50,407 nucleotides of DNA from CAYQVO01 sp964421085 (GCA_964421085.1 CAYQVO010000027.1:1-50407), one strand, 5' to 3'; shown: positions 8,120 to 17,998, numbered from the stretch's first letter. Notes: generated from the letters alone by a model not told the origin. Translations and numbers: made by a program.

Positions 8120-8503
8120 CTAAAACCGAGCTATGACCTCCCTGAGGAATCCCATTATTCTTCCCTTGTGTGTGGTTTTGCCTTCATTGCCCTCATCAGA
8201 ACCCGCGTGCGACGAATCGTCAGCCGGGGTCATGGTGCAGCAGCAGCACTCTTCACTTTTTTTTTTCGCCTTCTTCCCTGCTGCCGCAGCAATCGGTGTC
8301 TCAGGCTGGGCGGAACCTTTTAATTTTGTCAGTTCGCCAACGACCACCTCGACCGGCCGCCATTCGCCTGAATCCTCGTATCGTGCAAAATCACCGCTTT
8401 TGAACTGTCCTGTTTCGTAGCCGCTCTTTAATTCTTCCCGTTTGAAAATGCCCAGACTTTGAAATGAACGGCTGATTTCAATTCGAAGTACTTTGCTCGC
8501 CAT
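8120..8503 (-). CDS. GYF-like domain protein with Cys-cluster tail
   Basis: 127 residues. Residues 5-52 repeat the module of the neighbouring Yip1 gene (SLGIFKREELKSGYETGQF, then YEDSGEWRPVE). A linker with Ala/Lys-rich AAAAGKKAKKKSEECCCCTM follows, then a Ser/Asp/Gly tail and a short amphipathic C-terminal helix (GRIMGFLREVIARF). No membrane span is visible, so it is likely cytosolic or peripherally attached. Four consecutive Cys next to a Lys run could bind metal or be lipidated; this is speculative. It is 29 bases upstream of the Yip1 gene on the same strand. Confidence 0.7.
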   Translation of the reverse strand: MASKVLRIEISRSFQSLGIFKREELKSGYETGQFKSGDFARYEDSGEWRPVEVVVGELTKLKGSAQPETPIAAAAGKKAKKKSEECCCCTMTPADDSSHAGSDEGNEGKTTHKGRIMGFLREVIARF

Positions 8504-8625
8504 TGCTGAATAAACCTCATCTGTAATATTGGTTCTGCCCTATCGTACCCACTCCGACACTTTCGTATCAAGCAGTTTCATTGATCACTTTTTCCCTCGC
8601 TCAGCTTCCCTCTAAGTGGGTCTTA

Positions 8626-8654
8626 TTGACAAGCTTTTCGCCGGGTGGTTTACT
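8626..8654 (+). promoter_or_regulatory. Promoter of tRNA-fMet
   Basis: Consensus TTGACA (8626-8631) and TTTACT (8649-8654) with a 17-base spacer lie 26 bases before the tRNA 5' end. The perfect -35 and the position fit a stable-RNA promoter. Confidence 0.65.
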
Positions 8655-8680
8655 TAAAGACTGATAAAAAAGCGAATCGG

Positions 8681-8757
<77 letters not shown>

Positions 8758-8867
8758 TGATATTGCTGGTCCAAACATTCCACCCCCCTGCCCCCTCCAC
8801 GATTTACACACGCTTGATTAGAACCTCCTCCCGCAGGATAATTTAGTATCCAGGAACGGAGGAATAT

Positions 8868-9140
8868 ATGGCACATAAAAGACTTGTGGAATCGTGGATT
8901 GCGGAAGGAAAGAGCAAAGGCGCAACCCATGTGATCATCGCCACTGACCAGTCCATATACGAAGATTATCCCGTATTCATCTCCCCGGAGCAGGACGCAG
9001 AAACTGAAGTCAAGGCAATTGGAAACCGTATGCTTCGATGCGTCCGGGAGGTTTACAACCTGAAAATGCCGCTGGAACCACAACTCGCTGAAAGGCGGCC
9101 ATTTAACATCAGGACAACCACCATCGAAGGTTCAGCATGA
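8868..9140 (+). CDS. Conserved hypothetical protein (GATHVI...YEDYPVF family)
   Basis: 90 residues. The core GATHVIIATDQSIYEDYPVF is like a small family of short proteins with GATHMIVVCDTFDYEDYPVYV-type cores found in bacteria and phages; their function is unknown to me. No membrane segment or signal peptide. An excellent ribosome site (GGAGG, 5-6 bases before the ATG) makes the gene real. It precedes DNA polymerase II on the same strand by only a few dozen bases, so the two may be co-transcribed. Confidence 0.75.
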   Translation: MAHKRLVESWIAEGKSKGATHVIIATDQSIYEDYPVFISPEQDAETEVKAIGNRMLRCVREVYNLKMPLEPQLAERRPFNIRTTTIEGSA

Positions 9141-9176
9141 CAGATAAGCTGACCGGCCGATCGCTTTTTTGAATGA

Positions 9177-11477
9177 ATGGATACAGTGTATGGTGGAGAG
9201 ATGTTTCTCTCCACGCAGGCATTCATCCTTACTGCTGAAGCCCGGACGAAGCCGCAGTGCCGTATTGCGCTTTTTTGCGCATCTCCCGGGGGGACACTTG
9301 AAATCACCGTTCCGTTCAAACCGTATTTTTTCGTAGAGCGCGCCCCCGGGGAAGATGAAGGGGAGGCGTTCACTTCCCTTTCGGGAGTGCGGGCAAAGCG
9401 GGTGGAGTTCGATTCGATCGAAGAAGCAGACGAAGCGCGGGATGCATTTTCGCGCCGCGGGATAAGAACATTCGAAGCCGACGTGCGCGCGCGGGAGCGG
9501 TTCCTCATGGATCGAAGATTGTACGGCGCGATAACCGTGAAGGGCGATGGAGAACGAAGGGGCTCACTTTGGCGGCTGAATGATCCCGTTATTGAACCGT
9601 CAGATTACACGCCATCCTTCAGGATATGCTCCCTTGATATTGAAACCTCAGTGACGTCAAACTCCCTCCTCTCCATAGGTGTGCACTTGACGGGGAGCGG
9701 ACTTGATGAGCGCCGCGTGTTCATGCGCGGACAGTGTGGAAAGTCCCCGGAAGATACCGTCACGTTTCACGGCGACGAACGCAACTTGATTCGGACATTC
9801 GCCGGCTGGTTTTCCGACCGCGATCCCGACCTCATCATAGGCTGGAATGTAGTCAGGTTTGATCTGACGTTTCTTTTTCAGAGGGCTCGTGCGCTGGACA
9901 TGAAGCTGAGACTTGGACGTATGGAGCGGCCTTCTTCTGTGACGGAGGGGAAAACCGGCTTCAGCAGGGCCATTGTGCCGGGCCGAATCGTTCTGGATGG
10001 TCCTCAACTTCTTCGCGCTTCATTCTATACTTTCGAGAGCTACAGCCTGGAGCATGTGGCGCAGCGTGTCCTCGGCGAAGGAAAACTCATCAGCCCGGGT
10101 GCAGACAGGGCCTGGGAAATCGAAAGACTCTATCAGGAAGATCCACATGCGCTGGCGAAGTACAATCTCAAGGACTGCCTGCTTGTTACGAAAATTTTCT
10201 CCACGTCAGGCCTAATCGATCTTACGGTCAAACGCACCCGCCTCAGCGGCATGCTGCTCGACCAGGTCGGCATGAGCACTGCGTCGCTCGACCATTACAT
10301 GCTTCCGCGTCTTCACGAACGGAAATTCGCGGCGCCGAACGTCGGAGATGTGGGAGAAGTTCGCGCAGCCGCCGGGGGATATGTAATCCACCCGGCTGCC
10401 GGACTTTATGAGGATGTGATCGTCCTGGACTTTCAGAGCCTTTATCCATCTATCATTCGAACCTTCTGCATCGACCCCCTTTCCTGTGCGGAGCATGCCA
10501 TTGACCCGCTTGTCACTCCAACAGGACATGTCTTTTCCCGGAGCCGTCATCTTCTCCCTGCGTTTATCGAATTTCTGATGAATGAACGGGCGCGGGCCCG
10601 TGAAGAGAAGAACACAACTCTTGCACAGGCTGTGAAGATATTGATGAACAGCTTCTACGGTGTGATGGGATCCGCGGGGAGCCGCCTGTACCACCCGTCG
10701 CTTGCCGATGCGATCACGGGCACAGGCCAGTGGCTCTTCACCGAAAGCAGGAAATGGATAGAGGAGCAGGGACATGAGGTGCTGTACGGGGACACGGATT
10801 CACTGTTCGTCCGCGCCGGGACAGATGTCTCCGACGTGCCTGCGTTTGGAATGGCCATGGGTGAAGCACTCACTGAGCAATGGCGGAAGCGGCTGAGAAA
10901 TGAATTTCAAATCGAATCACAGCTCCAGCTTGATTACCGGAAGCATTACAAACGATTCCTCATCCCGGCAGCTCGAGGCGGCATTGAGTGGGGTGCGAAG
11001 AAGCGGTACGCGGGGCTCGTTGAGAAGGAAGACGGAGACGAAGTGGAATTCACAGGGCTTGAAGTGGTGCGATCCGACTGGACGTCGCTCGCCCGGGAAT
11101 TTCAGGTCGATCTTTACACGAGAATATTTCGAAACGAGCCTGTCGATGAATTTATTCGAAACTTTGTCGCTCGGGTGAGAGAAGGGGCGTTCGACGACAA
11201 GCTCGTATACCGAAAGAGGCTTCACAAGCCCCCTGAAGAGTATGGTCCTTCTCCTCCTCCGTACGTGCGGGCTGCGCTCATGTTGAAAAAGCGGATCCGG
11301 GAAGTGAGATACGTCATGACGCTCAAAGGCCCGGTGCCTGTCGAGCACAATCCCGTGAGCCCTGACTATGAGCATTATATTTCGCGGCAGATTCAGCCTG
11401 TTGCCGATTCAATTCTTGAAGTCATCGGCACGTCATTTGATGCGATTACCAGGCCTTCTCAACTGAAGCTCCTGTGA
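9177..11477 (+). CDS. polB: DNA polymerase II (family B)
   Basis: 766 residues from the first ATG (E. coli Pol II has 783). The 3'-5' exonuclease motifs are DIE 154-156, NVVRFD 224-229 and YNLKD 329-333. The polymerase motifs are A (DFQSLYPSII, 418-427), B (KxxxNSFYG, to 495) and C (YGDTDS, 537-542). All catalytic carboxylates are present, so both activities should be intact. In bacteria this enzyme is used in replication restart and lesion bypass. The ATG at 9201 (MFLSTQAFILTAE) aligns best with the start of E. coli PolB, though its GGTGGAG is very close; the ATG at 9177 has no ribosome site. No LexA box is evident upstream. Confidence 0.95.
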   Translation: MDTVYGGEMFLSTQAFILTAEARTKPQCRIALFCASPGGTLEITVPFKPYFFVERAPGEDEGEAFTSLSGVRAKRVEFDSIEEADEARDAFSRRGIRTFEADVRARERFLMDRRLYGAITVKGDGERRGSLWRLNDPVIEPSDYTPSFRICSLDIETSVTSNSLLSIGVHLTGSGLDERRVFMRGQCGKSPEDTVTFHGDERNLIRTFAGWFSDRDPDLIIGWNVVRFDLTFLFQRARALDMKLRLGRMERPSSVTEGKTGFSRAIVPGRIVLDGPQLLRASFYTFESYSLEHVAQRVLGEGKLISPGADRAWEIERLYQEDPHALAKYNLKDCLLVTKIFSTSGLIDLTVKRTRLSGMLLDQVGMSTASLDHYMLPRLHERKFAAPNVGDVGEVRAAAGGYVIHPAAGLYEDVIVLDFQSLYPSIIRTFCIDPLSCAEHAIDPLVTPTGHVFSRSRHLLPAFIEFLMNERARAREEKNTTLAQAVKILMNSFYGVMGSAGSRLYHPSLADAITGTGQWLFTESRKWIEEQGHEVLYGDTDSLFVRAGTDVSDVPAFGMAMGEALTEQWRKRLRNEFQIESQLQLDYRKHYKRFLIPAARGGIEWGAKKRYAGLVEKEDGDEVEFTGLEVVRSDWTSLAREFQVDLYTRIFRNEPVDEFIRNFVARVREGAFDDKLVYRKRLHKPPEEYGPSPPPYVRAALMLKKRIREVRYVMTLKGPVPVEHNPVSPDYEHYISRQIQPVADSILEVIGTSFDAITRPSQLKLL

Positions 11478-11538
11478 TCTCATCTTGATGTAAATGCTTC
11501 CTTTCGTCAGGACGCTGGTGATAAAGTAGCGGCGGCTT

Positions 11539-12384
11539 ATGGCGAAACGAGGCGACACACACCGCCAGTCGGAGGCGATTGATTTGCGGATGCTCGAGGA
11601 TATCTTCTTCACAGAGGTCCGGGCGTACGCGCACTTCACTATCGCATGGCACGAGAAGTCCCCTGATCACTATTCGAACTTCGCGGCGGAACTCAACTGC
11701 CACGATACTCCCCCTGCGCGTGTGCTTGACGAAATCACCCAGCTCTTTGTATCCGGCAGGAGATCGCCCGTGGTGCTTGTGACTCCCTTCACCTTGCCTG
11801 CAGGCATCGAGCGCATTCTCGAAGAGCGGGGCTTTCGTCCCGCTTACCGGAATGCATGGATGTACTTCAAGGGGCGGCTCGAGGGGGAGCCTGTATCTCC
11901 AGATATCAGGATTGAAGAAGTAAAACATGCCACTGATATGCAGATCTTCGTAACCGTGTTCAACCGGGCATACAGCGGAGCAGAGCCTGACAATCCACAC
12001 GGCGCGGTGCCGCCCCAATGGGGCGAAACGCTTCTGGATTCTTTCGGCGCCCAGCGCCCCGGCCGGGTGATTCGCTACTACATCCTGTCGAATGAAGGCG
12101 ATCCGGCATCTGTCCTCCTTACTGTCCGAATGGGAACCTTCGGCGGGATTTACAGTGCCGGAACGGATCCGGAATTCAGGAGGCGGGGGTACAGTTCATT
12201 ACTGACCACCCACGCCATACAGCAACTGCTCGATGAGAACGTGAAGGAGGTGTTTCTGCAGACGGAGTCCGGAACCTGCAAAGAGCGATTCTATCGGAAG
12301 CTCGGCTTTGCGACGGAATGGACAAGCGCCGCCTGGAAGCTCCCGAAGGAAACCAGGGAGACAGGTGGAAATCCCGCCCTGTAG
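11539..12384 (+). CDS. GNAT-family N-acetyltransferase
   Basis: 281 residues. The C-terminal half (about 125-265) is a GNAT fold: the acetyl-CoA motif reads GTDPEFRRRGYSSLLTTHAI (RxxGxG/A-like with GYS in the loop), followed by VFLQTESGTCKERFYRKLGF, a standard motif B. The N-terminal half (HFTIAWHEKSPDHYSNF, VTPFTLPAGIERILEERGF) may be a second, degenerate GNAT domain. The substrate cannot be told. It begins 61 bases after DNA polymerase II in the same direction and converges with the secreted-protein gene. Confidence 0.8.
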   Translation: MAKRGDTHRQSEAIDLRMLEDIFFTEVRAYAHFTIAWHEKSPDHYSNFAAELNCHDTPPARVLDEITQLFVSGRRSPVVLVTPFTLPAGIERILEERGFRPAYRNAWMYFKGRLEGEPVSPDIRIEEVKHATDMQIFVTVFNRAYSGAEPDNPHGAVPPQWGETLLDSFGAQRPGRVIRYYILSNEGDPASVLLTVRMGTFGGIYSAGTDPEFRRRGYSSLLTTHAIQQLLDENVKEVFLQTESGTCKERFYRKLGFATEWTSAAWKLPKETRETGGNPAL

Positions 12385-12437
12385 CATGCCGGAAACTCCC
12401 TGGCCGGCGTGTATCCGGGTACAGCTGCAGGGAAATA

Positions 12438-13652
12438 TCAAAACTTTCCGGAGCGATTTGGGAGAGTATCTCCTTTGAATCGATTGCAGCGGTATGTGGT
12501 TCCCGCCCCGGCGACTTCCCGCTCTTTCCGGATCTTTCTCTCCTTTCGCAGAAGCGCGGGGTTCCGGGATATGAACGCCGGATAAAATGGAAACGGGCCG
12601 CGCTTTGGACCGCGAGACGTTACCGATGTTCCGGTGAGAAACGGATTATCCCTGAAGACCATATCCTCTTGAATCCTCCCCGGGCCCTCGAGTTCCGCCC
12701 ACGTTGTTGACTCCTGCGTCGGGCTCCCGGCAGTCTCCCGGGCGATATGTGAGTGCATTTTTCTCAAGGCGGGATACGAGGTCATCTCATCAAAAGGGAC
12801 GATCTTCGAACATGCAGCCAGAGAGTTCCTGGTCCGGTACTCCAGGTCCTTCCGGTCCGGAATCGCTGAAACCACCCTGTGCGCCGTCATCTTCCGTGGG
12901 ACATCAAGGTACGTCCGCTTTACGGGAATCCGTATCGTAACTTTCCTGCAGCTGCCCTGGGCGGCGAATATAATGTCATCTTTCCCGTTTTCCCGTGTGC
13001 GCATGACACTTACCTGCACGGTCTCTCCGGCCTTGAACTCCACAAGCGGGCGAAGAAAAGATGACTTCGTGAATGAATAATACCTTCCGGAACTGTTGAG
13101 CTTGCCCCTCTCATACCGAGGGGTTTCGCCCGAAGTATCCATCACTGTCACAGCTGCATTCGCCATATCAAGTGATCGATCCGCGCAGTTTACAAAGGGC
13201 AGTGCGAAGTCTTTCCCTGCCTCCATGCACAACCCTATATCCGAGTTCCATCGATGGGCGCGGCCCTTGTTCCGAAATATTTCCGTTACAACGCCCAGAT
13301 ATCCAAACCTGTGAAAGTGAACTGCCGCTGCAGATTCTTCCGGCACGATTACATGCATAAAGACTTCATTCGTCAGACGAATCTCCTCTCCTGTCCACGC
13401 AGCTCCTCCGCTGTCGACAACAATCCCGCCCTGCTTTGAACTCCAGTTCTGAATCTCCTGTTCGATCTGCCGGTCCTCCATTTCTTCGAACTCAACTGCG
13501 GCACTTGACTGCCTCGGAAGTTCATATGTGATCCCTCCTGAATTTACGGGCGCCGGAGTCTCCGATGACCAGCCGGACTTCGGAAAAGAGAAACTGGAAA
13601 GAGTAAGAAGAGTGCCAATAACTGCGAGACCTTTTCCCGGATTCGGCATCAT
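12438..13652 (-). CDS. Predicted exported protein of unknown function
   Basis: About 405 residues from the ATG at 13652, chosen because AGGAGG lies exactly 7 bases upstream and the product then begins with a signal-peptide-like MMPNPGKGLAVIGTLLTLSS. The longer frame upstream has no support. The mature region is beta-rich (VEFKAGETVQVSVM, VTIRIPVKRTYLD) with several conserved-looking Cys, compatible with an extracytoplasmic Ig-like or sandwich fold. The last 100 residues are basic and low in regularity. I recognise no family. It stands alone, converging with the GNAT gene. Confidence 0.65.
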   Translation of the reverse strand: MMPNPGKGLAVIGTLLTLSSFSFPKSGWSSETPAPVNSGGITYELPRQSSAAVEFEEMEDRQIEQEIQNWSSKQGGIVVDSGGAAWTGEEIRLTNEVFMHVIVPEESAAAVHFHRFGYLGVVTEIFRNKGRAHRWNSDIGLCMEAGKDFALPFVNCADRSLDMANAAVTVMDTSGETPRYERGKLNSSGRYYSFTKSSFLRPLVEFKAGETVQVSVMRTRENGKDDIIFAAQGSCRKVTIRIPVKRTYLDVPRKMTAHRVVSAIPDRKDLEYRTRNSLAACSKIVPFDEMTSYPALRKMHSHIARETAGSPTQESTTWAELEGPGRIQEDMVFRDNPFLTGTSVTSRGPKRGPFPFYPAFISRNPALLRKERKIRKEREVAGAGTTYRCNRFKGDTLPNRSGKF

Positions 13653-13851
13653 CGCATAACCTCCTGAAGGGTTGTATGAAAAAACCTGCAGAGGCGTCGC
13701 AGGACGATGGTTATGGATGCTTTCTCCCTCAGCCCCGGAGAAAGTGATGCAACTCACGGGCCAGGCACGGGCTGCAATAGAAGCAGGGGAATGGTCGTTC
13801 AAGCCGGGAATTTTTTCCTGCTATGGCTGTTTTTCCGTCACAACTTGAGGA

Positions 13852-14097
13852 TCAGGCAAGCACCCGCTCAACGCCGGACGCCTTTGCCCCTTCCATCTCT
13901 TTCAGTATCGCCTGCATCTTGAACTTCATGCCCAGGAGCGCTGCTTTCTGCGCAGGTTTACAAAGCGCAGCTGCCAGGGAATATTTCGTTGCGAGGTCAC
14001 TGAGAAATTTTTCACTGCGCGGATCTTCGAGAACTCCCCTCAACCTTCTCTGAATCCCGGAATCCGCCGCCGTCACCGCCTGTACCGTAAATTTCAA
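13852..14097 (-). CDS. Small hypothetical helical protein
   Basis: 81 residues starting at a TTG codon, mostly helical (KFLSDLATKYSLAAALCKPAQKAALLGMKFKMQAILKEM). It follows the PlsC-ACP-ligase gene by 37 bases on the same strand and could be the last gene of that operon. AGG lies 6 bases before the TTG. No family recognised. Confidence 0.45.
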   Translation of the reverse strand: MKFTVQAVTAADSGIQRRLRGVLEDPRSEKFLSDLATKYSLAAALCKPAQKAALLGMKFKMQAILKEMEGAKASGVERVLA

Positions 14098-14134
14098 GGA
14101 GAGCCTGCTGGTTCAATTTTTCTCTTCAGTTCCG

Positions 14135-16771
14135 CTATTTTTCCTGCAGCATTCGTTTAAGAGCCTGAATGTCGGTCTTGCCGCTCCCCAGCAGCGGCAT
14201 AGCGTCTACAGAATGGACTTTTGAAATCTTCACAAGGTTTGGAAATCCCTCCCTTGCAAGCACCCGGTTTGCATCTTCGGAGTTTACCTGCCTGGTGGTG
14301 AAAAGATGTATCTCGGGCCTGCCGCTGTCGTCTCTTTCAACAGGAATCACCGCCGCAGAGGGACCTTCATCCGCCGACGGCGGCCATTCTTTCGACACCG
14401 CATCTTCCACCGCGGCAAGGCTCAGCATCTCGCCGCCGATCTTTATGAACCGCTTGAGACGCCCGGAGATGTGAAGCGCCCCGTTCCGGATGAATCCAAG
14501 ATCGCCCGAGTTGTACCATCTTTTTCCCTGCACTTCGACAAAGGGATCCGAGCGTCCGGCGAGATATCCGCTGAAAACATTCTCTCCACGGATAAGAATA
14601 AGGCCGCGTTCACCTGCGGCCACGGGTTCCAAAGTCTCATGATTCACTATCAGCAGCTCAACTCCTCTCAGAGGCTGTCCGACGCCATCATGAGGCCTGC
14701 CTGGTCTGTTTGCGCTTACAATCGGCGCGCACTCCGTTATTCCGTAACCTTCGACAATTTCGCCGTGAGGAGCCCGTTCACGCGCAAGCTCGAAAAGTTC
14801 CTCCGGAGCTTTTTCCGCGCCCGCTATGAGAATCTTCAGCTTCTCGAACTGCTCTTTCTCGCCCGAAGTCAGAATTCCCTTCAGAAATGTCGGCGTCCCC
14901 GCAATTATGCTCACACCCCACTTTCCGCATCCTGCCGCGATCTTCCTGCTCTCATTGGGGTTCGGATGGCATACAGCTTTTATTCCGCTCACGAGCGGAA
15001 GCATCGAGCAGATAGTCAGCCCGAACGAGTGAAACGGCGGGAGAAATCCGTAAAGAACATCGTGTGAATCGAAAGAAAAAAGCTCGGCGCCGGCCTGTAT
15101 GTCGAACAGTATATTCCGGTGCGAGAGCGGAACCCCTTTGGGATCGGCTTCCGAACCGCTTGTGAACAGAACAACTGCGGGAGACCTGCCGTCCAGATGA
15201 GCAAGACCAAAGTGAGAAAGAATTCCGCCGGGGCTCTTTTTTGAAAGCATCGCGGCCCGGAGTTTTTTGAGAAGTCCGAGTTTTTGCCGAAGGTTCTCGA
15301 CAAGCAGCAGCTTGTCCTCAACGTACTCGAGATCCGTATCGACAAGGTCCAGAAACGCCTGTGAACTTATGATATGCTCGAGGTTGCATATTTTTACCGC
15401 GTGTTCGACATTGCGCCTGCCTGCCGTCCAGTTGAGCATCACGGGGACTTTGCCGGAAACCATCGCGGCCATCGTAAGCATTGAAGCTCCCACAGACGAA
15501 GGAAGCAGAACGCCTATGTATGTCCCGGGGAGCTTCCGAAGTTCTTCCGCAATCAGAAGAACCGCCACCTTGAGCCTGTCCCACTTTATTACTCCGCTCC
15601 GCTGATCTCCAAGAGCTACGGATTTTCCCATGCGATCCGCGGTTTTGAGGAATGCTTCGGGAATAAGAGAACCAGAAGGGTAGACCGGACCGGGACGCCG
15701 GGAGGTGTCCTCGAACCAGGATTCGGGCACTATAAGCCCGTCTTTAATCTTCCTTCGGAGACCGGACGCAATCCGCACGAGCGACGCCACGCTGGACACT
15801 TCCGTCATCTCAACATCACTCTGAGCGAACCGTTCATTGAGCCAGCCAACAAGCTCCGCAATGGCGAGTGAATCAAGCCCGAGATCGTCGCCCAGCCTGC
15901 TTTCGAGCGTCACTTTCTCCTTTGGCATATCGCTCACAAGAGCGACCTTATTGATCACCTCCTCAACAACCACCGGGCTCACCACGGTGAGGTCGAGCTT
16001 CTCCTCTTCCACCTCGGGAACAACGGGCAGATCTTCTTTCCACCATTTGTACGAAACGAGAGTAATCTCTTCCGGCCCGGCCTTGTTGTACCAGTCTTCG
16101 AGCCATTTGTTCAGAACAATTGTCGGCGCCCGCCTCGGAAAGTCCTCCGGCGCCGGCACCATGTCCACCTCGACATCTCTTCCCGGAGTGAAGAAGATAA
16201 AGTTCGAAAGCACGATCTTAATGCCCTTGAGAAGCATCCGGACAAAATCAGGGCTCTCGCCGCCCGTAAGCGCCTTGGAGAAAATGCTTCCGTAAAGTCC
16301 TGTCGTTCTGACAAGGACGATCTGAAGATCAGGGCACTGCTCGAGAATGGCGCGCACAGCCGATGTGCCCCCCAACTGCTCACGGCCTGCTATTTTCACC
16401 TGCCCCGCAGGATAAAGGAGCACGTTCCCGCCGTTCTTCAGCGTCTCGTAGACGGCATCCATCGCCCGTTCGACCCTGCGCCGTTTGAAAGGACCTGGTT
16501 CAATGTCCATGTCGGGAATCGGAATAGAGTTTATGTACTTCAGAATGGTGTGAACAAACGGAAGAAAATAATACTTCTCGAGGACTACCGGCCGGACTTC
16601 CAGATATTTCCAGATCCACGAAGCCACCAGAGGAGGATCTATTTCAGCAGGATGGTTGGGAAGAATAAGAACGCCTCTTTTTCCACGAAGCGTTTCGAGC
16701 CCATGCACTCTCGTCCGGTACCGAAGCCCGAGGAGCATGCGGATGATAAAAGCAAAAAAGCGGTTCAGCAT
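14135..16771 (-). CDS. PlsC acyltransferase - ACP - acyl-AMP ligase fusion (Aas-like)
   Basis: 878 residues with three enzymes in one chain. Residues 30-230 are a PlsC-type acyltransferase: NHPAEID gives H40 and D45 of HX4D, but the usual EGTR block reads YPAGQ. Residues 265-340 are an acyl carrier domain with S301 in GLDSL for phosphopantetheine. Residues 370-878 are an acyl-adenylating ligase (LFTSGSEADPKGV 535-547, GYGITECAP, WYNSGDLGF). E. coli Aas has the acyltransferase and ligase but uses free ACP; here the carrier is built in. The expected job is ligating free fatty acid to the carrier and re-acylating a lysolipid at the inner membrane. The start overlaps the MFS gene by 7 bases, with GGAG upstream; in other bacteria LplT and Aas form the same pair. 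Confidence 0.85.
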   Translation of the reverse strand: MLNRFFAFIIRMLLGLRYRTRVHGLETLRGKRGVLILPNHPAEIDPPLVASWIWKYLEVRPVVLEKYYFLPFVHTILKYINSIPIPDMDIEPGPFKRRRVERAMDAVYETLKNGGNVLLYPAGQVKIAGREQLGGTSAVRAILEQCPDLQIVLVRTTGLYGSIFSKALTGGESPDFVRMLLKGIKIVLSNFIFFTPGRDVEVDMVPAPEDFPRRAPTIVLNKWLEDWYNKAGPEEITLVSYKWWKEDLPVVPEVEEEKLDLTVVSPVVVEEVINKVALVSDMPKEKVTLESRLGDDLGLDSLAIAELVGWLNERFAQSDVEMTEVSSVASLVRIASGLRRKIKDGLIVPESWFEDTSRRPGPVYPSGSLIPEAFLKTADRMGKSVALGDQRSGVIKWDRLKVAVLLIAEELRKLPGTYIGVLLPSSVGASMLTMAAMVSGKVPVMLNWTAGRRNVEHAVKICNLEHIISSQAFLDLVDTDLEYVEDKLLLVENLRQKLGLLKKLRAAMLSKKSPGGILSHFGLAHLDGRSPAVVLFTSGSEADPKGVPLSHRNILFDIQAGAELFSFDSHDVLYGFLPPFHSFGLTICSMLPLVSGIKAVCHPNPNESRKIAAGCGKWGVSIIAGTPTFLKGILTSGEKEQFEKLKILIAGAEKAPEELFELARERAPHGEIVEGYGITECAPIVSANRPGRPHDGVGQPLRGVELLIVNHETLEPVAAGERGLILIRGENVFSGYLAGRSDPFVEVQGKRWYNSGDLGFIRNGALHISGRLKRFIKIGGEMLSLAAVEDAVSKEWPPSADEGPSAAVIPVERDDSGRPEIHLFTTRQVNSEDANRVLAREGFPNLVKISKVHSVDAMPLLGSGKTDIQALKRMLQEK

Positions 16772-17991
16772 TCTTTACTCCGGCGTTTTCTTACGAATAG
16801 AACAACGATAAGAGCTGCCGGGACTGCTGTTATGAATGCAAGCCAGGCAAACTGCGTGACGGGGTCGGCAAGCTTGAAGATCACAGCCAGAGCAATTGCG
16901 CCCCCCATGATGAACGGGAAGAAGGCCGTCATCGCGCTCATCAGGGAAGCTCCGGTCCCCTCCTTCCGCGCGTTGTATACCAGTGAAAGGTACTCAGCCT
17001 CCATAAGATTGGTGGCTGTTCCAAAGAGAAGACCGAACAACGCAAGGTCAAGAGCGACAACAAGATAGATGCCATTGTTCTCTTCTATCAGGTTCGACGG
17101 GTGGAGAAGCTCCACTATCAGGGGAATCGAGATGACAACGATCACAAGACCGATGGAACATACGGAAGCAGCGAGGTGACGGATACGGCGGAGCTTTACC
17201 GAAAGAACATTGCCGAGGATCACTCCCACTGTCGCATATGCGGCCATCAAGCTGCATTTTACGGCGGATCCAAGCATTCGCTCCTCGGCATATGCAGTAA
17301 CAGCCAGACTTGCTGCGCTCGCCACTCCCCATATCATGGGGACCGCGACGACGTATATCCAGTAATTGACGAAAAGCCACCTCGTATCGCTTATCAACTC
17401 GACAACTGACGACCTGAACGGAGCAAGATGACTGTCCTCCGTTTTGTATGAGCACATCCCGCCCGCTGTCGCCGCAAGGAGAAAGATAAGGACGGATGTG
17501 GCGGCGCCGGCATAAGGACTGCGGATGTAATATTCCGTCCCGAACGGAGCTCCGGCAAGGATGCCCGCGACGTAGACGATGCAGAGAGTCGCTGTGACAA
17601 GTTCTGTAGGCCGGCCGCTTTGTGCGCTTTCGAGCGGAACAGCGGCGTTCTTGGCGGAATTAAAGACACCCATTATCGCACCGGTGAGAAATACATAGAG
17701 CCAGGTTGTGCCCAGCCAGCCAATCATGTTTCCGGACAGAAGAATCACCGCGACAGCCGCCGAAGATTTTCTCATCACGGAGGATTTTCTGTAAGCCGTG
17801 GCAAGGGGGGCGGCTAGGATATACGCAAGGAATGGTCCGACTGTGATAAGGGCGCCCACAACCTGTATTATCCAGACGCGGTCGCCGGTGTGATAAACCG
17901 CGTTGCTGAGATAGTTGAGCGCAAAAAACTTTACGTATCCAAGGCCAAGCCCTGCGAAGAAAGCTGCGAGAATCAGGGCTGCAAAATTCAT
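16765..17991 (-). CDS. MFS transporter, LplT-like
   Basis: About 408 residues with roughly twelve hydrophobic helices. The ATG at 17991 is preferred: GGTGAG lies 8 bases upstream, and it clears the LD-carboxypeptidase stop by 7 bases; an in-frame ATG at 18021 would overlap it. Family signs include FNSAKNAAVPLE in the loop after TM4 and FGTATNLMEAEYLS near TM9. LplT flips lysophospholipids inward for Aas to re-acylate. Overlap with the acyltransferase-ligase fusion supports that role, but sequence alone does not prove the substrate. Confidence 0.8.
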   Translation of the reverse strand: MNFAALILAAFFAGLGLGYVKFFALNYLSNAVYHTGDRVWIIQVVGALITVGPFLAYILAAPLATAYRKSSVMRKSSAAVAVILLSGNMIGWLGTTWLYVFLTGAIMGVFNSAKNAAVPLESAQSGRPTELVTATLCIVYVAGILAGAPFGTEYYIRSPYAGAATSVLIFLLAATAGGMCSYKTEDSHLAPFRSSVVELISDTRWLFVNYWIYVVAVPMIWGVASAASLAVTAYAEERMLGSAVKCSLMAAYATVGVILGNVLSVKLRRIRHLAASVCSIGLVIVVISIPLIVELLHPSNLIEENNGIYLVVALDLALFGLLFGTATNLMEAEYLSLVYNARKEGTGASLMSAMTAFFPFIMGGAIALAVIFKLADPVTQFAWLAFITAVPAALIVVLFVRKRRSKEC

Positions 17992-17998
17992 AACGGAC

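Noticed and set aside
12438..13802. Longer start for the exported protein at 13802
   Set aside because: The extra 50 residues lack a ribosome site, whereas AGGAGG is ideally placed for 13652 and exposes a signal peptide.
14306..15067. 253-codon plus-strand frame opposite the PlsC-ACP-ligase gene
   Set aside because: Antisense to conserved ligase motifs; Arg-rich composition and no family similarity.
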